Assembly (NCBI RefSeq): GCF_001424225.1
Contig: NZ_LMOR01000004.1
Coordinates: 708,485-772,484 of the forward strand
Source of the DNA: Microbacterium sp. Leaf151
Lineage (GTDB): Bacteria; Actinomycetota; Actinomycetes; Actinomycetales; Microbacteriaceae
Direction: 5' to 3'
Length of the DNA: 64,000 bases
The position numbers and the translations under genes are program-made. This document shows, piece by piece, positions 36,315 to 45,002 of the stretch. The notes under the pieces are model-generated. The model saw nothing but the letters and a program-made list of their open reading frames with translations. It did not search any database and was not told the origin of the DNA. Numbering within the stretch: position 1 is the stretch's first letter; the number at the start of each line of letters is the position of its first letter.

Positions 36315-37847
36315 TCAGGCAGGTCCGCGCGAGAGCACCGCGTCCGACGCGACACCGCGGTCGGCGTCACCGGTCGCGTCGGGTCCGAGCAGATCGGATG
36401 CCGCACCCTCGACGCTGCGGACCACGCCGCGGCACAGGTCGGCGGTGTGGCGATCGGTCAGGGGCGACTCCGCGAGGGAGTGCCAGTGCGCGAGCAGGCC
36501 GTCGATACGCTCACGCTGCGCGGGAGGTGCCGCATCGTCGCCGAGACCCAACCGACGCGCGGGCGCGAGTCCTGACCCGCCCACGATCCGCTCCGCCTCG
36601 GCGAGTGCCTCGGCGTCGATTTCGGGCGGGGCGGTGCGCAGCTCCGCCAGCAGCGACAGCTCCCGCAGATCGTGGCTCTGCGCCGTGAGTCGCTCGATGG
36701 AAGCCAGCAGCCCGGCGGTGTGCGGGCGCGGGCGCTCGCGAACGAGACGTTCGACACTGTGCAGGATGCCGCGCGCCTTCAGCGCGAAGGCGCGACCGCG
36801 GAACTGGTCCTCGACGAAGCGCTGCACCTCGACCAGGCCGCTCTGCTGCACGAGCCGGTCGGACAGAGCCGACGACGTGGTCGCCCCGCCGCGGATGAGC
36901 GCCGCCGCCAGCCGCACTCCGAACAGGCCGAAGCGACGCAGCAGGCCGCGGCGTATCTCCACGCTCAGGGCGGTGTCGTCGGTTGCGCGAGTGAAGCGGT
37001 CGACGGTCAGCAGCAGCTTGTCGCGCGTCGCGCGGTCCATCAGCGCGATGTGACGGAGGGCGATGAACTCGCTCTCGCGGAGCGTGCGTCCCCCCTCGGC
37101 GAGGAGGCCCGCCACCGGCACCACGTCGAGCGCCAGGGCACGCAATTCGCCGTCGCGACGGTACCGGTCGGCGATCTTGGCCGCCGACAGCAGCGAGTCG
37201 ATGCGGCCCGAGCCGATCTCGTCGGCGCGGGAGAGGACGGCCAGGGCGTTGACGGTCTGCGACTCCCCCGCGGCGGTGTCGCGGAAGGCCTCAAGGAACT
37301 TGAGGTCTTCGGCGTGCACGTGGCGGAGCAGGTAGATGATGGCATCCGCCGCCGTCGGGGTGTCTTTCGGGATGAAGAAGTCGGTCGATCGCGCCGAGTT
37401 CTCCACGGTGAGCGAGGCGATGCCGGGGGTGTCGATGAGGACCGTGGAACGGAGGCTCTCGCTCGGCCACGCCACATCGATCCAGGCGACCTCTTCGGCG
37501 GTGAACCCGCCCATGTCCAGCACCAGGCGCCCCTCGTGCCGGCGCACCGGACGCGAGATCCGACGGCCGTCGTGCAGGCGCAGATCCACGCGCGCGGTCG
37601 ATCCGTAGCGGTACCACGTGATCGTGCGCGTGCACTCCCCCGCGTCGGTCGGGGCGATCCGCTCGCCGATGAGGGCGTTCAGCAGGGTCGACTTGCCCGC
37701 TTTGACGATGCCGGCCACGGCCAGGCGCAGGGGCTCGCGCAGCCGCGCGCGGAACGACTCCAGCACCTCGACCGCGGCCGCGTCATCGGCGTACGCGCTC
37801 AGGGCGTCGTCGACGATGCGGGCGACCTCCGGCAGCCCGGCGCTCAC
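36315..37847 (-). CDS. Dynamin-like GTPase, IniC-like
   Basis: A 510-residue GTPase with P-loop GIVKAGKS at 46-53, a Thr-containing G2 segment near GECTRTIT, G3 DTPGI and G4-like SRADEI. The C-terminal half is helical, as in bacterial dynamin stalks, without a clear membrane paddle. Its length resembles mycobacterial IniC (about 490 residues). It overlaps the larger GTPase gene by GTGA and would act with it at the membrane, as IniA-IniC do. It is the last gene of the minus-strand set before the phosphonate block. Confidence 0.85.
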   Translation of the reverse strand: MSAGLPEVARIVDDALSAYADDAAAVEVLESFRARLREPLRLAVAGIVKAGKSTLLNALIGERIAPTDAGECTRTITWYRYGSTARVDLRLHDGRRISRPVRRHEGRLVLDMGGFTAEEVAWIDVAWPSESLRSTVLIDTPGIASLTVENSARSTDFFIPKDTPTAADAIIYLLRHVHAEDLKFLEAFRDTAAGESQTVNALAVLSRADEIGSGRIDSLLSAAKIADRYRRDGELRALALDVVPVAGLLAEGGRTLRESEFIALRHIALMDRATRDKLLLTVDRFTRATDDTALSVEIRRGLLRRFGLFGVRLAAALIRGGATTSSALSDRLVQQSGLVEVQRFVEDQFRGRAFALKARGILHSVERLVRERPRPHTAGLLASIERLTAQSHDLRELSLLAELRTAPPEIDAEALAEAERIVGGSGLAPARRLGLGDDAAPPAQRERIDGLLAHWHSLAESPLTDRHTADLCRGVVRSVEGAASDLLGPDATGDADRGVASDAVLSRGPA

Positions 37848-39760
37848 TGCCCGACCGCCGCGCGGGCGGGGCGTGCCGCCTCGAGCTCAGCCGTGGGGAT
37901 GCGGCCGCGAAGGGCCTCGATGTCGCGCAGCTGCGCCTGCAGGGTGGTGATGCGCTTGTCGCGGTCGGCGGTGTAGGTCGCCGCGGCCTGCTTGGCCACC
38001 AGCACCGAGTCGCTGAGCGAACGGTGCAGTTCTTCGGCGATCGAGCCGAAGTGGTCGCGGGCGGTGCGCTGGACGACGCGCAGACGGTCCTTCAGCTGCT
38101 TGCCCACCTGGAAGACGGTGTCTTCGATGTGACGACGCAGGAGGTTCTTCGCCTCGTTCTGCCGACGCAGCAGTCGCGAGGACATGTCTTCGCGGAAGGC
38201 GCGGCGACCCACCAGGACGCCGGCGAGCAGCGACAGCGGGTTGATGAGCGAGAGGCCGACGATGCTGGTGGCGAGTCCCACCATCAGCACGCCGCCGTAG
38301 GAGCCGCGCACGCCGATGTAGATCTTCTCGGCGGCGCCCATCTTGCCGTCGTCGAGGTGCTGCAGCTCCTCGACCGGGTCGAGCAGGCCGTCGGTGCCGG
38401 CGACGTCGATCAGGGGGATCGAGCCCTCGCCCATGCGGAACTCGTCGGCCACCTGCTCGGCCAACCACTGGGACCGCTCGTTGGTCCAGACGAACGTCTC
38501 GGAGACGGCGGCGTTCACCCGCTGGTCGACCCACTCGGCGATCTGGTCCCAGATGGGGCCCGGGTCGCCCTCGTCGATGGCGGTCTCACCCTCGCGCTGC
38601 ACCTTGCGGAGGCGGTCGCGCAGGTCGTGCTCGGTGTCGGAGATCAGGTCGGCGATACCGTCGGAGAGCGTGACCTGCCAGCGGGACGTGCGGCTGCGGA
38701 AATCGTCGGCCTTGGCCTTGGCATCCTCGAGTCGCGCGATCATGCCCGGTGTGTCCTCGGGGTGCAGCAGGGCGTTGAGCTCGGTCTTCACCGCCAGCGA
38801 GAGCTGGTCCGACACGGTCAGCAGGTCGTGCACGGCGGCGCGGCGGTTCAGGTCCTCCGCCTTGCCGAGCACGTCGCGGCGCAGATGCGCCACGAGCTCG
38901 GGGAAGCCGGACTCGTCGTTGAGTTCGCGGTCCTGCTGCTCGGCGGCCAGCAACCGCAGGTCGCTCGAGACGGCGAAAACGGGGACGTCGTCGATGTCGA
39001 CGCCCAGCTCGTTCAGATGCTTCTCGTCGACGCGCTGGATCTCGCGCCACTCGGGGTAGAGATCGGTCTTCGACAGCACCGCCGCGACGTTCGGCGAGAT
39101 GCGCATCGCGTGGCGCAGGAACTGGATCTCGGGCTCGGTGTACTCCTGCGACGCGTCGGAGACCAGAAGCACGGCGTGCGCGGTCGTGAGGGCGGCGAGG
39201 GTGGCGAGGGAGCGGGTCGATTCGAGCCCGCCGACTCCGGGCGAGTCCACGATGCGCAGACCCCCTTTGAGGATCTCGCGCGGCAGCAGCACCTCGGCGC
39301 CCACCACGTCACCGTCCTGCTCGTCATCGGCGCGGGAGGTGACGTAATCGGAGAGACGTTCGAAGGGGATGTCGACGCGGCGGACCTCGTGCGACTCTCC
39401 GCTCTCGCGTTTCACGAGCACGGTCGCGGATGGCTCCTCGGCGTAGCCCACGGAGGTCGGCACGCTGGTGGCGATGTCGTCGTCGACGGCGCAGGCGGGG
39501 GCGTTGATGAGGGCGTTGACCAACTTGCTCTTGCCCTGCTTGAACTGCCCGACGATGACCACGCGCACGTGCGGGTCCTGCAGCCGGGCACGGGTGCTCG
39601 TCAGCTTCTCGACCAGGTCCTCACGCCCGAGGACTCCGGAGTACTTGCGCGCCCGTTCGACGAGGGCTGCCAGTTCGGCTGCCGGCGCCGGGCTCTTCCT
39701 CCCGTCCTCGGCGGCACCGTTCGGCGCGGGAGACGTGGTGGGCTGGGCCGGTGCGGACAC
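37844..39760 (-). CDS. Dynamin-like GTPase with membrane paddle, IniA-like
   Basis: A 638-residue GTPase, close to mycobacterial IniA (640). P-loop GQFKQGKS is at 71-78, G3 DSPGVGG, G4 SKTD. Helical segments follow, then a hydrophobic hairpin near residues 487-516 (GVLMVGLATSIVGLSLINPL) that should dip into the membrane, then more helices. Such proteins oligomerise to remodel or repair the inner membrane. GTG 39760 with AGAGG; its stop overlaps the IniC-like start. It lies 127 bp after the Asn/Asp-rich gene, behind a terminator-like hairpin, and so may be expressed at a different level. Confidence 0.87.
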   Translation of the reverse strand: MSAPAQPTTSPAPNGAAEDGRKSPAPAAELAALVERARKYSGVLGREDLVEKLTSTRARLQDPHVRVVIVGQFKQGKSKLVNALINAPACAVDDDIATSVPTSVGYAEEPSATVLVKRESGESHEVRRVDIPFERLSDYVTSRADDEQDGDVVGAEVLLPREILKGGLRIVDSPGVGGLESTRSLATLAALTTAHAVLLVSDASQEYTEPEIQFLRHAMRISPNVAAVLSKTDLYPEWREIQRVDEKHLNELGVDIDDVPVFAVSSDLRLLAAEQQDRELNDESGFPELVAHLRRDVLGKAEDLNRRAAVHDLLTVSDQLSLAVKTELNALLHPEDTPGMIARLEDAKAKADDFRSRTSRWQVTLSDGIADLISDTEHDLRDRLRKVQREGETAIDEGDPGPIWDQIAEWVDQRVNAAVSETFVWTNERSQWLAEQVADEFRMGEGSIPLIDVAGTDGLLDPVEELQHLDDGKMGAAEKIYIGVRGSYGGVLMVGLATSIVGLSLINPLSLLAGVLVGRRAFREDMSSRLLRRQNEAKNLLRRHIEDTVFQVGKQLKDRLRVVQRTARDHFGSIAEELHRSLSDSVLVAKQAAATYTADRDKRITTLQAQLRDIEALRGRIPTAELEAARPARAAVGQ

Positions 39761-39820
39761 GCGGGGAACCTCTCGGTCGGGCCGACGCCTCTTCGACGTC
39801 GAAGGATCTGGGAACGACGA

Positions 39821-39852
39821 TAGCCCCGGGCGGGAGAACCCGCCCAGGGCTA
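39821..39852 (-). terminator. Hairpin between the fiber-like genes and the dynamin pair
   Basis: 14-bp stem (39821-39834 with 39839-39852) with a 4-nt loop. On the minus strand every pair forms, one as U-G; on the plus strand it has a C-A mismatch. So it is suited to the minus-strand transcript, past the stop at 39887. It may be a terminator or processing site. Confidence 0.62.
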
Positions 39853-39886
39853 CCGTTCAGACGCTTCCGTGGGTACGGATGGCGAC

Positions 39887-40735
39887 TCAGGCGTCGAGAT
39901 CGGCGTCGGGGAGCTGCACGTCCACGACCTCGGAGTTGCCGGAGCCCCAGATGACGTCGGCGTTGATCGTCCAGTCCTGCGACTCGGTCGAGCTGAAGTC
40001 GTCGTTGAACGAGTCGGTCAGGTCGACGTTGACGGACTCGTCGTTGTACGAGTTGTCGATCGACCAGTCCTGCGAGTTGTCCGTGAGCTCGACCGAGATG
40101 TCGGTCGTGTTGCCCACGTTGTCCCACGTGGTGATCTCGGTGGTGTTGTCGATGTTGATGTCGCCCTCGGCGTCGAAGTTGGTCGACGCGTCCAGCGAGC
40201 GCGAGATCGAGACGTCGCCGCCGGCGGCCACGGCGCCCTCACCCGAGGCGGTCACGGCGCTGCTGCTGAAGTCCTGGGTGATTCCGCCACCGAGGACGTT
40301 CTGGTTGACCGACTGGTCGACGATGGTCGACTGGCTGTAGATCGAGGCGTTGCCGCCGCCACCCGCACCGCTCCAGCCGGAGAAGCCCGTGTTGTACTCG
40401 CGGACACCCGCGTTGGTGGAGTTGTCCTCGGTGGACTCGTCCCAGTAGGAGTTGTGCGAGTCGACCGTCACGACGGCGTCCACCGAGTTGTCCGAGTTGT
40501 CGGAGTTGTCGTTGAACGAGCCGTCGATGCTCCAGTCCGTGTTGCCGGAGTCGATGTTGCCGGAGTCGACGATCGTCGTCTCCGACGTGTTGGTCTCCTC
40601 GGACGAGTTGTCGACATTGCCGACGTTCTCGAGCGTGAGGCCCAGGTTGTTGCTGTTGTCCGAGTTGGTCTCGTTACCGACGTTGACCCAGCCCTCGTTA
40701 CCCGAGTCGTTCACGTCACCGATGTTCCACACCAT
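39887..40735 (-). CDS. Asn/Asp/Ser/Thr-rich repeat protein (IniB-associated), copy 1
   Basis: A 282-residue acidic low-complexity protein with no signal peptide and no Cys. It opens MVWNIGDVNDSGNEGWVNV, rich in Asn. A Gly-rich segment precedes the shared module near residues 135-185 (STIVDQSVNQNVLGG, then AVTASGEGAVAAGGDV and NFDAEGDINIDN). SDNSDNSV and REYNTG motifs are also in its partner copy. The repeats suggest a beta-solenoid. It lacks the IniB N-terminal domain found in the 22686 protein. The gene follows its paralogue by 29 bp. Confidence 0.78.
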   Translation of the reverse strand: MVWNIGDVNDSGNEGWVNVGNETNSDNSNNLGLTLENVGNVDNSSEETNTSETTIVDSGNIDSGNTDWSIDGSFNDNSDNSDNSVDAVVTVDSHNSYWDESTEDNSTNAGVREYNTGFSGWSGAGGGGNASIYSQSTIVDQSVNQNVLGGGITQDFSSSAVTASGEGAVAAGGDVSISRSLDASTNFDAEGDINIDNTTEITTWDNVGNTTDISVELTDNSQDWSIDNSYNDESVNVDLTDSFNDDFSSTESQDWTINADVIWGSGNSEVVDVQLPDADLDA

Positions 40736-40764
40736 GATGTTGGTTCCTTACTTTACGAAGAGGC

Positions 40765-41610
40765 TCAGGCCAGGGGCAGGTTGAGGTCGGCGGTGTTGAA
40801 GCTGTCCACGACCGCGGTGATGTCGACGTCGATCGCGGTGTCGCTCTCGAACACCTCGGAGGTGTTGAACGAGCCGTCGGCCGAGTAGTTCTCCGAGAAG
40901 TCGTTGAACGAGTCGGTGACGTCGATGACGGTGGAGCTGTCGGTGTACGAGTAGTCCAGGTTGTACTCGTTCATCGAGTCCGTGATCGTGGTGATCGTGG
41001 TCTCGTTGCCGATGTTGATGTCGCCGCCGGCGCTGAAGTTGCTGGACTCGTCGACCGAGTAGTCCCAGTCGACGTTGCCGCCAGCTGCGATCGAGCCTTC
41101 ACCCGAAGCGGTGACCGAGGAGTTGTCGAACGACTGGTCGACACCGCCGTCGACCGCGAGGTTCTGGTTGACCGACTGGTCGACGATCGTGGAGCTGCTC
41201 CAGATCTCGGTGTGGCCAGAGCCTGCAGCCGCCGCCGAGGACGAACCCGCGCCGCCCCAGACGCCGGTGTTGTACTCGCGGACGCCCGCGTTCACCGAGT
41301 TGTCGGTGCTGGAGGCGTCGGTGTACTCGTTGTACGAGCCCTCGGTCCAGTCGAGGTCGACGGAGTTGTCCGAGTTGTCCGAGTTGTCGTTGCCGGAGTC
41401 GGTGATGACGGTCGACTCGTTGTTCGAACCCTCGTTGAAAGATCCGTCCACACCGATCGTGGTGTCGTTGGTGACGGTCTCGGTGTTGGTCTCGTTGAAC
41501 GAGTCCGTGGCCCCGAGGTCGACGTTGACCGAGTTGTCCTCATTGGTCTCGTTGAGCGAGTCCGCGACGGCCGTGTTGAGCGAGTTGTTGATGTCGCCGG
41601 TGGTAGGCAT
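40765..41610 (-). CDS. Asn/Asp/Ser/Thr-rich repeat protein (IniB-associated), copy 2
   Basis: A 281-residue paralogue of the downstream protein. It shares SDNSDNSVD, TDNSVNAGVREYNTG, the module SSTIVDQSVNQNLAVD with VTASGEGSIAAGGNV and SAGGDINIGNET, and recurrent SFNE/SFND turns. It starts MPTTGDINNSLN; ATG 41610 follows GGAAGAA, while ATG 41619 would add MEE. It is the first gene of the minus-strand set leading to the dynamin-like pair. No transmembrane segment or sorting signal is visible, so localisation is unclear. Presumably assembled outside the cytoplasm together with the IniB-like protein. Confidence 0.78.
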   Translation of the reverse strand: MPTTGDINNSLNTAVADSLNETNEDNSVNVDLGATDSFNETNTETVTNDTTIGVDGSFNEGSNNESTVITDSGNDNSDNSDNSVDLDWTEGSYNEYTDASSTDNSVNAGVREYNTGVWGGAGSSSAAAAGSGHTEIWSSSTIVDQSVNQNLAVDGGVDQSFDNSSVTASGEGSIAAGGNVDWDYSVDESSNFSAGGDINIGNETTITTITDSMNEYNLDYSYTDSSTVIDVTDSFNDFSENYSADGSFNTSEVFESDTAIDVDITAVVDSFNTADLNLPLA

Positions 41611-41715
41611 TTCTTCCATCCCATTCTCGGGCCGCGGCCCGCAGTACTGTTCGTTCTTCGAGAGTAAGAACGGCCCGCATATCCGGCATCGGGGGCCTCC
41701 CCGGTATCGGGTAGG

Positions 41716-41724
41716 GGGGACCCC
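41716..41724. promoter_or_regulatory. GGGGACCCC element upstream of the fiber-like genes
   Basis: A short palindrome in a G/C-block run (41698-41752) about 110 bp upstream of the minus-strand start 41610. It is comparable with GGGGGTTCCCCC at 22610-22621. A candidate LuxR/IniR binding element, with the reservation that G/C runs are common here. Confidence 0.3.
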
Positions 41725-41777
41725 GGGGTTTCTGGGGAGGGGGAGGGGGACCGCGGGGATATCCGCCGCTCGGGCCC

Positions 41778-41992
41778 GGTGGCTTCGACGAGCGCAGCCA
41801 CCTCAGACCCCGAGTCTGCGACGGGCCCTACCCCACGGGTAAAGGCCCCGACGCTGAAGGACCCTGAGCTCGTCGAAGGGTCCGACCCTGCGGAGGAGTA
41901 CAGGCCCCGCCGAAAAACCCGAGCCCGTCGACGTGCCCCACCCCATGCATAAGACCCCGCCGCCGCAGGACCCTGAGCCCGTCGAAGGGTCC
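41778..41992. repeat. Three REP-like hairpins with conserved loop in a 434-bp gap
   Basis: The gap 41611-42044 has no gene. Three hairpins have near-identical loops and unlike stems: GGTGGC/GCCACC (41778-41783/41797-41802) with loop core TCGACGAGCGC, and GGACCCT/AGGGTCC at 41859-41883 and 41968-41992 with TCGACGAGCTC and TCGACGGGCTC cores in the opposite orientation. The latter two are 109 bp apart. Similar CCTGAGCTTGTCGAAGG words are common dispersed repeats in bacteria. Confidence 0.75.
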
Positions 41993-42044
41993 GCACCCCG
42001 CCGCCCCGCCCGGCCCCGTGGATTGGCGCGCCTAGGCTGGTTCG

Positions 42045-43232
42045 GTGGACACCGCCGAGCTCACCGCCCTGCTGACCCCCGAGGGCCTCCGCCTGCTCGA
42101 CGGCATCGGCCCCCTCGCCTCGACCGACGACGCGGCGCGCGCCGTCTCGCGGCTCAGGGCGGCTGGACACTCCCCCGACCTGGTCGCCGCCGTCGTGGGG
42201 CAGGCCCGCCTCCGGGTGCGGGCGGCGGCGAAGTTCGGCCCGTTCGCCGACCGGATGCTGTTCACCCGCGCGGGGCTCGAACAGGCGACGCGCCTGTCGA
42301 TCGCCGCCCGTCATGCGGGGCGGTTCCGCGACGCCGGGATGATGAGCGTCGCCGACCTGGGCTGCGGAATCGGCGGCGACGCGCTCGGCCTTGCCGGTCT
42401 CGGCATCCGGGTCCACGCCGTCGACGCCGATGAGGTGACGGCCGCGATCGCCGCGTACAACCTCGCGCCCTTCGGCGAGGCCGCGACCGTGGCCCACGCA
42501 CGCGCGGAAGACGTCGATCTGTCGGAAACGGATGCCGTGTGGCTCGACCCCGCACGACGTACCGCCGGCCACGCGGAGACGCGACAGGTGGCGTCCGCGG
42601 AGTGGTCGCCGTCGCTCGACTGGGTCTTCGATGTGCTGCGGCGCACCCCGGGCGGCGTGAAGCTCGGCCCGGGCTTCGACCGCACGCAGATCCCCGACGA
42701 CGTCGAAGCCCAGTGGATCAGCGCCGACGGCTCCACGATCGAGCTGGTGCTGTGGGCGGGCGCCCTGGCACGTGAGCGGGTGCGGCGGGCGGCGCTCGTG
42801 GTGCGCAGCGGTGACGCCTGGGAGCTCACCGCCCCCGCCGACAGTCCCGACGTCGAGGCGCGCGAGCTCGGCGCCTTCGTGCACGAGCCGGATGGGGCGG
42901 TGATCCGCGCCCGGCTCATCGGCGAGGTCGCCCGCGCCCTCGACGCGGGGATGGTGGCGGACGGGATCGCCTATCTGACCTCGGATGCGGCGCTCACCAG
43001 CCCGTTCGTCTCGACGTTCCGGGTGCGCGAGCAGCTCCCGGTGGACACGAAGAAGCTCGCGCAGGCCTTGCGCGCACGGGGCATCGGGACGCTGGAGATC
43101 AAGAAGCGCGGCGTCGACATCGACCCCGCCATCCTGCGCAAGAAGCTCTCGCTGCGTGGAGACGAATCGGCGACGCTCATCGTGACGCGCGTGGGGTCCA
43201 AGCGCCTCGCCGTGCTCGCCGATCGCGTGTGA
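42045..43232 (+). CDS. Class I SAM-dependent methyltransferase with THUMP-like domain
   Basis: A 395-residue protein. A helical N-terminal segment precedes a Rossmann methyltransferase core with motif I ADLGCGIGGDALGLA, acidic motif VHAVDADE, and WLDPARRTAG (motif IV analogue). The C-terminal 150 residues, with LAQALRARGIGTLEIKKRGVDIDP, fit the THUMP-like domain found fused to this family. The substrate is unknown, likely RNA or a cofactor. GTG at 42045 is used. It is monocistronic, in line with the housekeeping block that follows. Confidence 0.83.
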   Translation: MDTAELTALLTPEGLRLLDGIGPLASTDDAARAVSRLRAAGHSPDLVAAVVGQARLRVRAAAKFGPFADRMLFTRAGLEQATRLSIAARHAGRFRDAGMMSVADLGCGIGGDALGLAGLGIRVHAVDADEVTAAIAAYNLAPFGEAATVAHARAEDVDLSETDAVWLDPARRTAGHAETRQVASAEWSPSLDWVFDVLRRTPGGVKLGPGFDRTQIPDDVEAQWISADGSTIELVLWAGALARERVRRAALVVRSGDAWELTAPADSPDVEARELGAFVHEPDGAVIRARLIGEVARALDAGMVADGIAYLTSDAALTSPFVSTFRVREQLPVDTKKLAQALRARGIGTLEIKKRGVDIDPAILRKKLSLRGDESATLIVTRVGSKRLAVLADRV

Positions 43233-43256
43233 GAGCACGGCTCACCCCGCCACCGC

Positions 43257-43322
43257 CGCACACCGCGGAGCCCGACGACGCACGCCGCGGAGCCCGGCGA
43301 CGCACGCGGCGAAGACCGGCGA
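43257..43322. repeat. 22-bp tandem repeat, three copies
   Basis: Three consecutive 22-bp units (43257-43278, 43279-43300, 43301-43322) of the form CGCAC-CGCGGAGCCCGACGA, with the third more diverged. They lie between the methyltransferase stop and the convergent membrane protein stop. Probably a simple slippage repeat. Confidence 0.75.
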
Positions 43323-43341
43323 CGCACCGCCACGACCCCGC

Positions 43342-43887
43342 TCAGACGACGGCGAGCTGCGAGAAGCCCCAGACGAGCCAGCCGACACTGAAGACGAGCG
43401 AGAGCACGGCGAGGCACAACGCCCACACGGCGGACCGACGACTGTCGTGCGGCCGCCGGAGCGACAGCGTCGCGAAGATGACGCCGGTCACCCCCAGCGG
43501 CAGGAGCCACCCCGTGAACAGGGATCCCAGCAGCGCGACGGTCGCCAGCGCGAGCGCCCACGGCGCCAGGGACGGCGGTGCGGGCGGTACCGGGGGCACG
43601 TAGGGGATGAGGTGATCGCCGAACGCGGCCATCTCGAGCTGGGCCGTGGGTAGGCGTTCGGGGTCGTCGTCGAACGGCGGGACCGACGGGGCGGACACCG
43701 CCGCCCCGGATGCCGCGGTGGCCGGCACCGCCGGGCTCCCGCCCGGGGCCGCGATCGTGCGGGTGGTCGATGCAGCCCCCGGCTCCGCCGGAGCGGAGTC
43801 CTCGGCCCTCGCACCCACCGCCGTGTCGCCACCGGATGCCGTGGTGTCTTTGCGCGCGCGCCGCGTCGGCGGCGGCACCTCGGTCAC
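43342..43887 (-). CDS. Small membrane protein with Pro-rich N-terminus
   Basis: A 181-residue protein. The first 95 residues are soluble, rich in Pro, Ala and Thr; the last 85 hold three hydrophobic segments ([58 protein letters not shown]), the form of DUF4190-like membrane domains. Function is unknown. GTG 43887 overlaps the tsaD stop, so it is the end of the tsaB-rimI-tsaD run. Confidence 0.78.
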   Translation of the reverse strand: MTEVPPPTRRARKDTTASGGDTAVGARAEDSAPAEPGAASTTRTIAAPGGSPAVPATAASGAAVSAPSVPPFDDDPERLPTAQLEMAAFGDHLIPYVPPVPPAPPSLAPWALALATVALLGSLFTGWLLPLGVTGVIFATLSLRRPHDSRRSAVWALCLAVLSLVFSVGWLVWGFSQLAVV

Positions 43888-45002
43888 GATGCCGCTCCGG
43901 CGCGCGGCGACGACTCGGCGCGGAGGATCGGGGGCTCGGCATCCGGATCCTCGGCGACCTGGATCTCGGTCACCGGCAGGGTCGAGTCCGCGCCGAACGC
44001 GAGAGTCGAGGGGCGCCGACCCGAGGCGATGAGCTCGGCGGCGAGCGCGGCGATCATCGCACCGTTGTCGGTGCACAGGCGCAGGGGCGGGATGCGCACG
44101 GCGACGCCGGCGGCGCCGGCACGCTCGAGGGCGACGTCGCGCAGACGTTTGTTGGCGATGACGCCTCCGCCGAGGAGCAGACGGGGAACACCGTGGCGCG
44201 CGCACGCGTCGAGGGCCTTGGTGACGAGCACGTCGACGACGGCCTCGCGGAAGGAGGCCGCGACATCGGCCACCGGCACGGGCCGCCCCGCGGCCTCGTG
44301 CTGCTCGACCCAGCGCGCGACGGCCGTCTTCAGCCCCGAGAACGAGAAGTCGTAGCGGTGGGATGCCATGTCGGAGGCCCGCGACAGCCCGCGGGGGAAT
44401 CGGATCGCGGTGGGATCGCCGGTCGCTGCGGCGCGATCGATCTCGGGTCCGCCGGGGTACGGCAGCTTCAGCAGCCGCGCAACCTTGTCGAAGGCCTCTC
44501 CGGCGGCATCGTCCATCGTCTCGCCGAGCTGTTCGACATCGCTCGTGAGGTCGCGCACCAGCAGCAGCGAGGTGTGTCCACCGCTGACCAGCAGAGCGAC
44601 CGTGGGGTACTCGAGCTCGCCGGCATCGGCGTCGAGGATGTCGGCCGCGATGTGCCCGACGAGATGATTCACGGCGTAGAGCGGCTTGTCGAGCGCGACG
44701 GCGAGCCCCTTCGCCGCCCCGACACCGACCATCAGGGCGCCGGCGAGCCCGGGCCCACTGGTGACGGCGACGGCATCGAGGTCTCCGAGGGTCACCCCGG
44801 CCTCGGCGAGGGCGGCGTCGATGGAAGGCTGCAGGGCCTCGAGGTGCGCGCGGGCGGCGACCTCGGGAACCACACCTCCGTACCGGGCGTGTTCGTCCAT
44901 GCTCGAAGCGATGGTGTTGCTGAGCAGCTGCCGGCCGCGGACGATGCCGATGCCGGTCTCGTCGCAGCTGGTCTCGATGCCGAGCACGAGGGGCGCGTTC
45001 AT
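43884..45002 (-). CDS. tsaD: tRNA N6-threonylcarbamoyladenosine transferase subunit TsaD
   Basis: A 372-residue ASKHA-fold ATPase that installs t6A at A37 of ANN-decoding tRNAs, with TsaB and TsaE. It starts [17 protein letters not shown], contains the metal-binding [17 protein letters not shown] and the C-terminal [11 protein letters not shown] segment. It is about 30 residues longer than usual at the C-terminus, ending in an Asp/Glu- and Arg-rich tail. ATG 45002 overlaps rimI by one base. It is the core of the universal KEOPS-like pathway. Confidence 0.95.
   Translation of the reverse strand: MNAPLVLGIETSCDETGIGIVRGRQLLSNTIASSMDEHARYGGVVPEVAARAHLEALQPSIDAALAEAGVTLGDLDAVAVTSGPGLAGALMVGVGAAKGLAVALDKPLYAVNHLVGHIAADILDADAGELEYPTVALLVSGGHTSLLLVRDLTSDVEQLGETMDDAAGEAFDKVARLLKLPYPGGPEIDRAAATGDPTAIRFPRGLSRASDMASHRYDFSFSGLKTAVARWVEQHEAAGRPVPVADVAASFREAVVDVLVTKALDACARHGVPRLLLGGGVIANKRLRDVALERAGAAGVAVRIPPLRLCTDNGAMIAALAAELIASGRRPSTLAFGADSTLPVTEIQVAEDPDAEPPILRAESSPRAGAAS

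Noticed and set aside
41292..43238. A 648-residue minus-strand frame opposite the methyltransferase
   Set aside because: Arg/His-rich antisense translation of a high-GC gene with a recognisable methyltransferase on the plus strand.
43257..43322. Possible CRISPR array
   Set aside because: The three 22-bp units are contiguous without spacers and diverge, and no cas genes are nearby.
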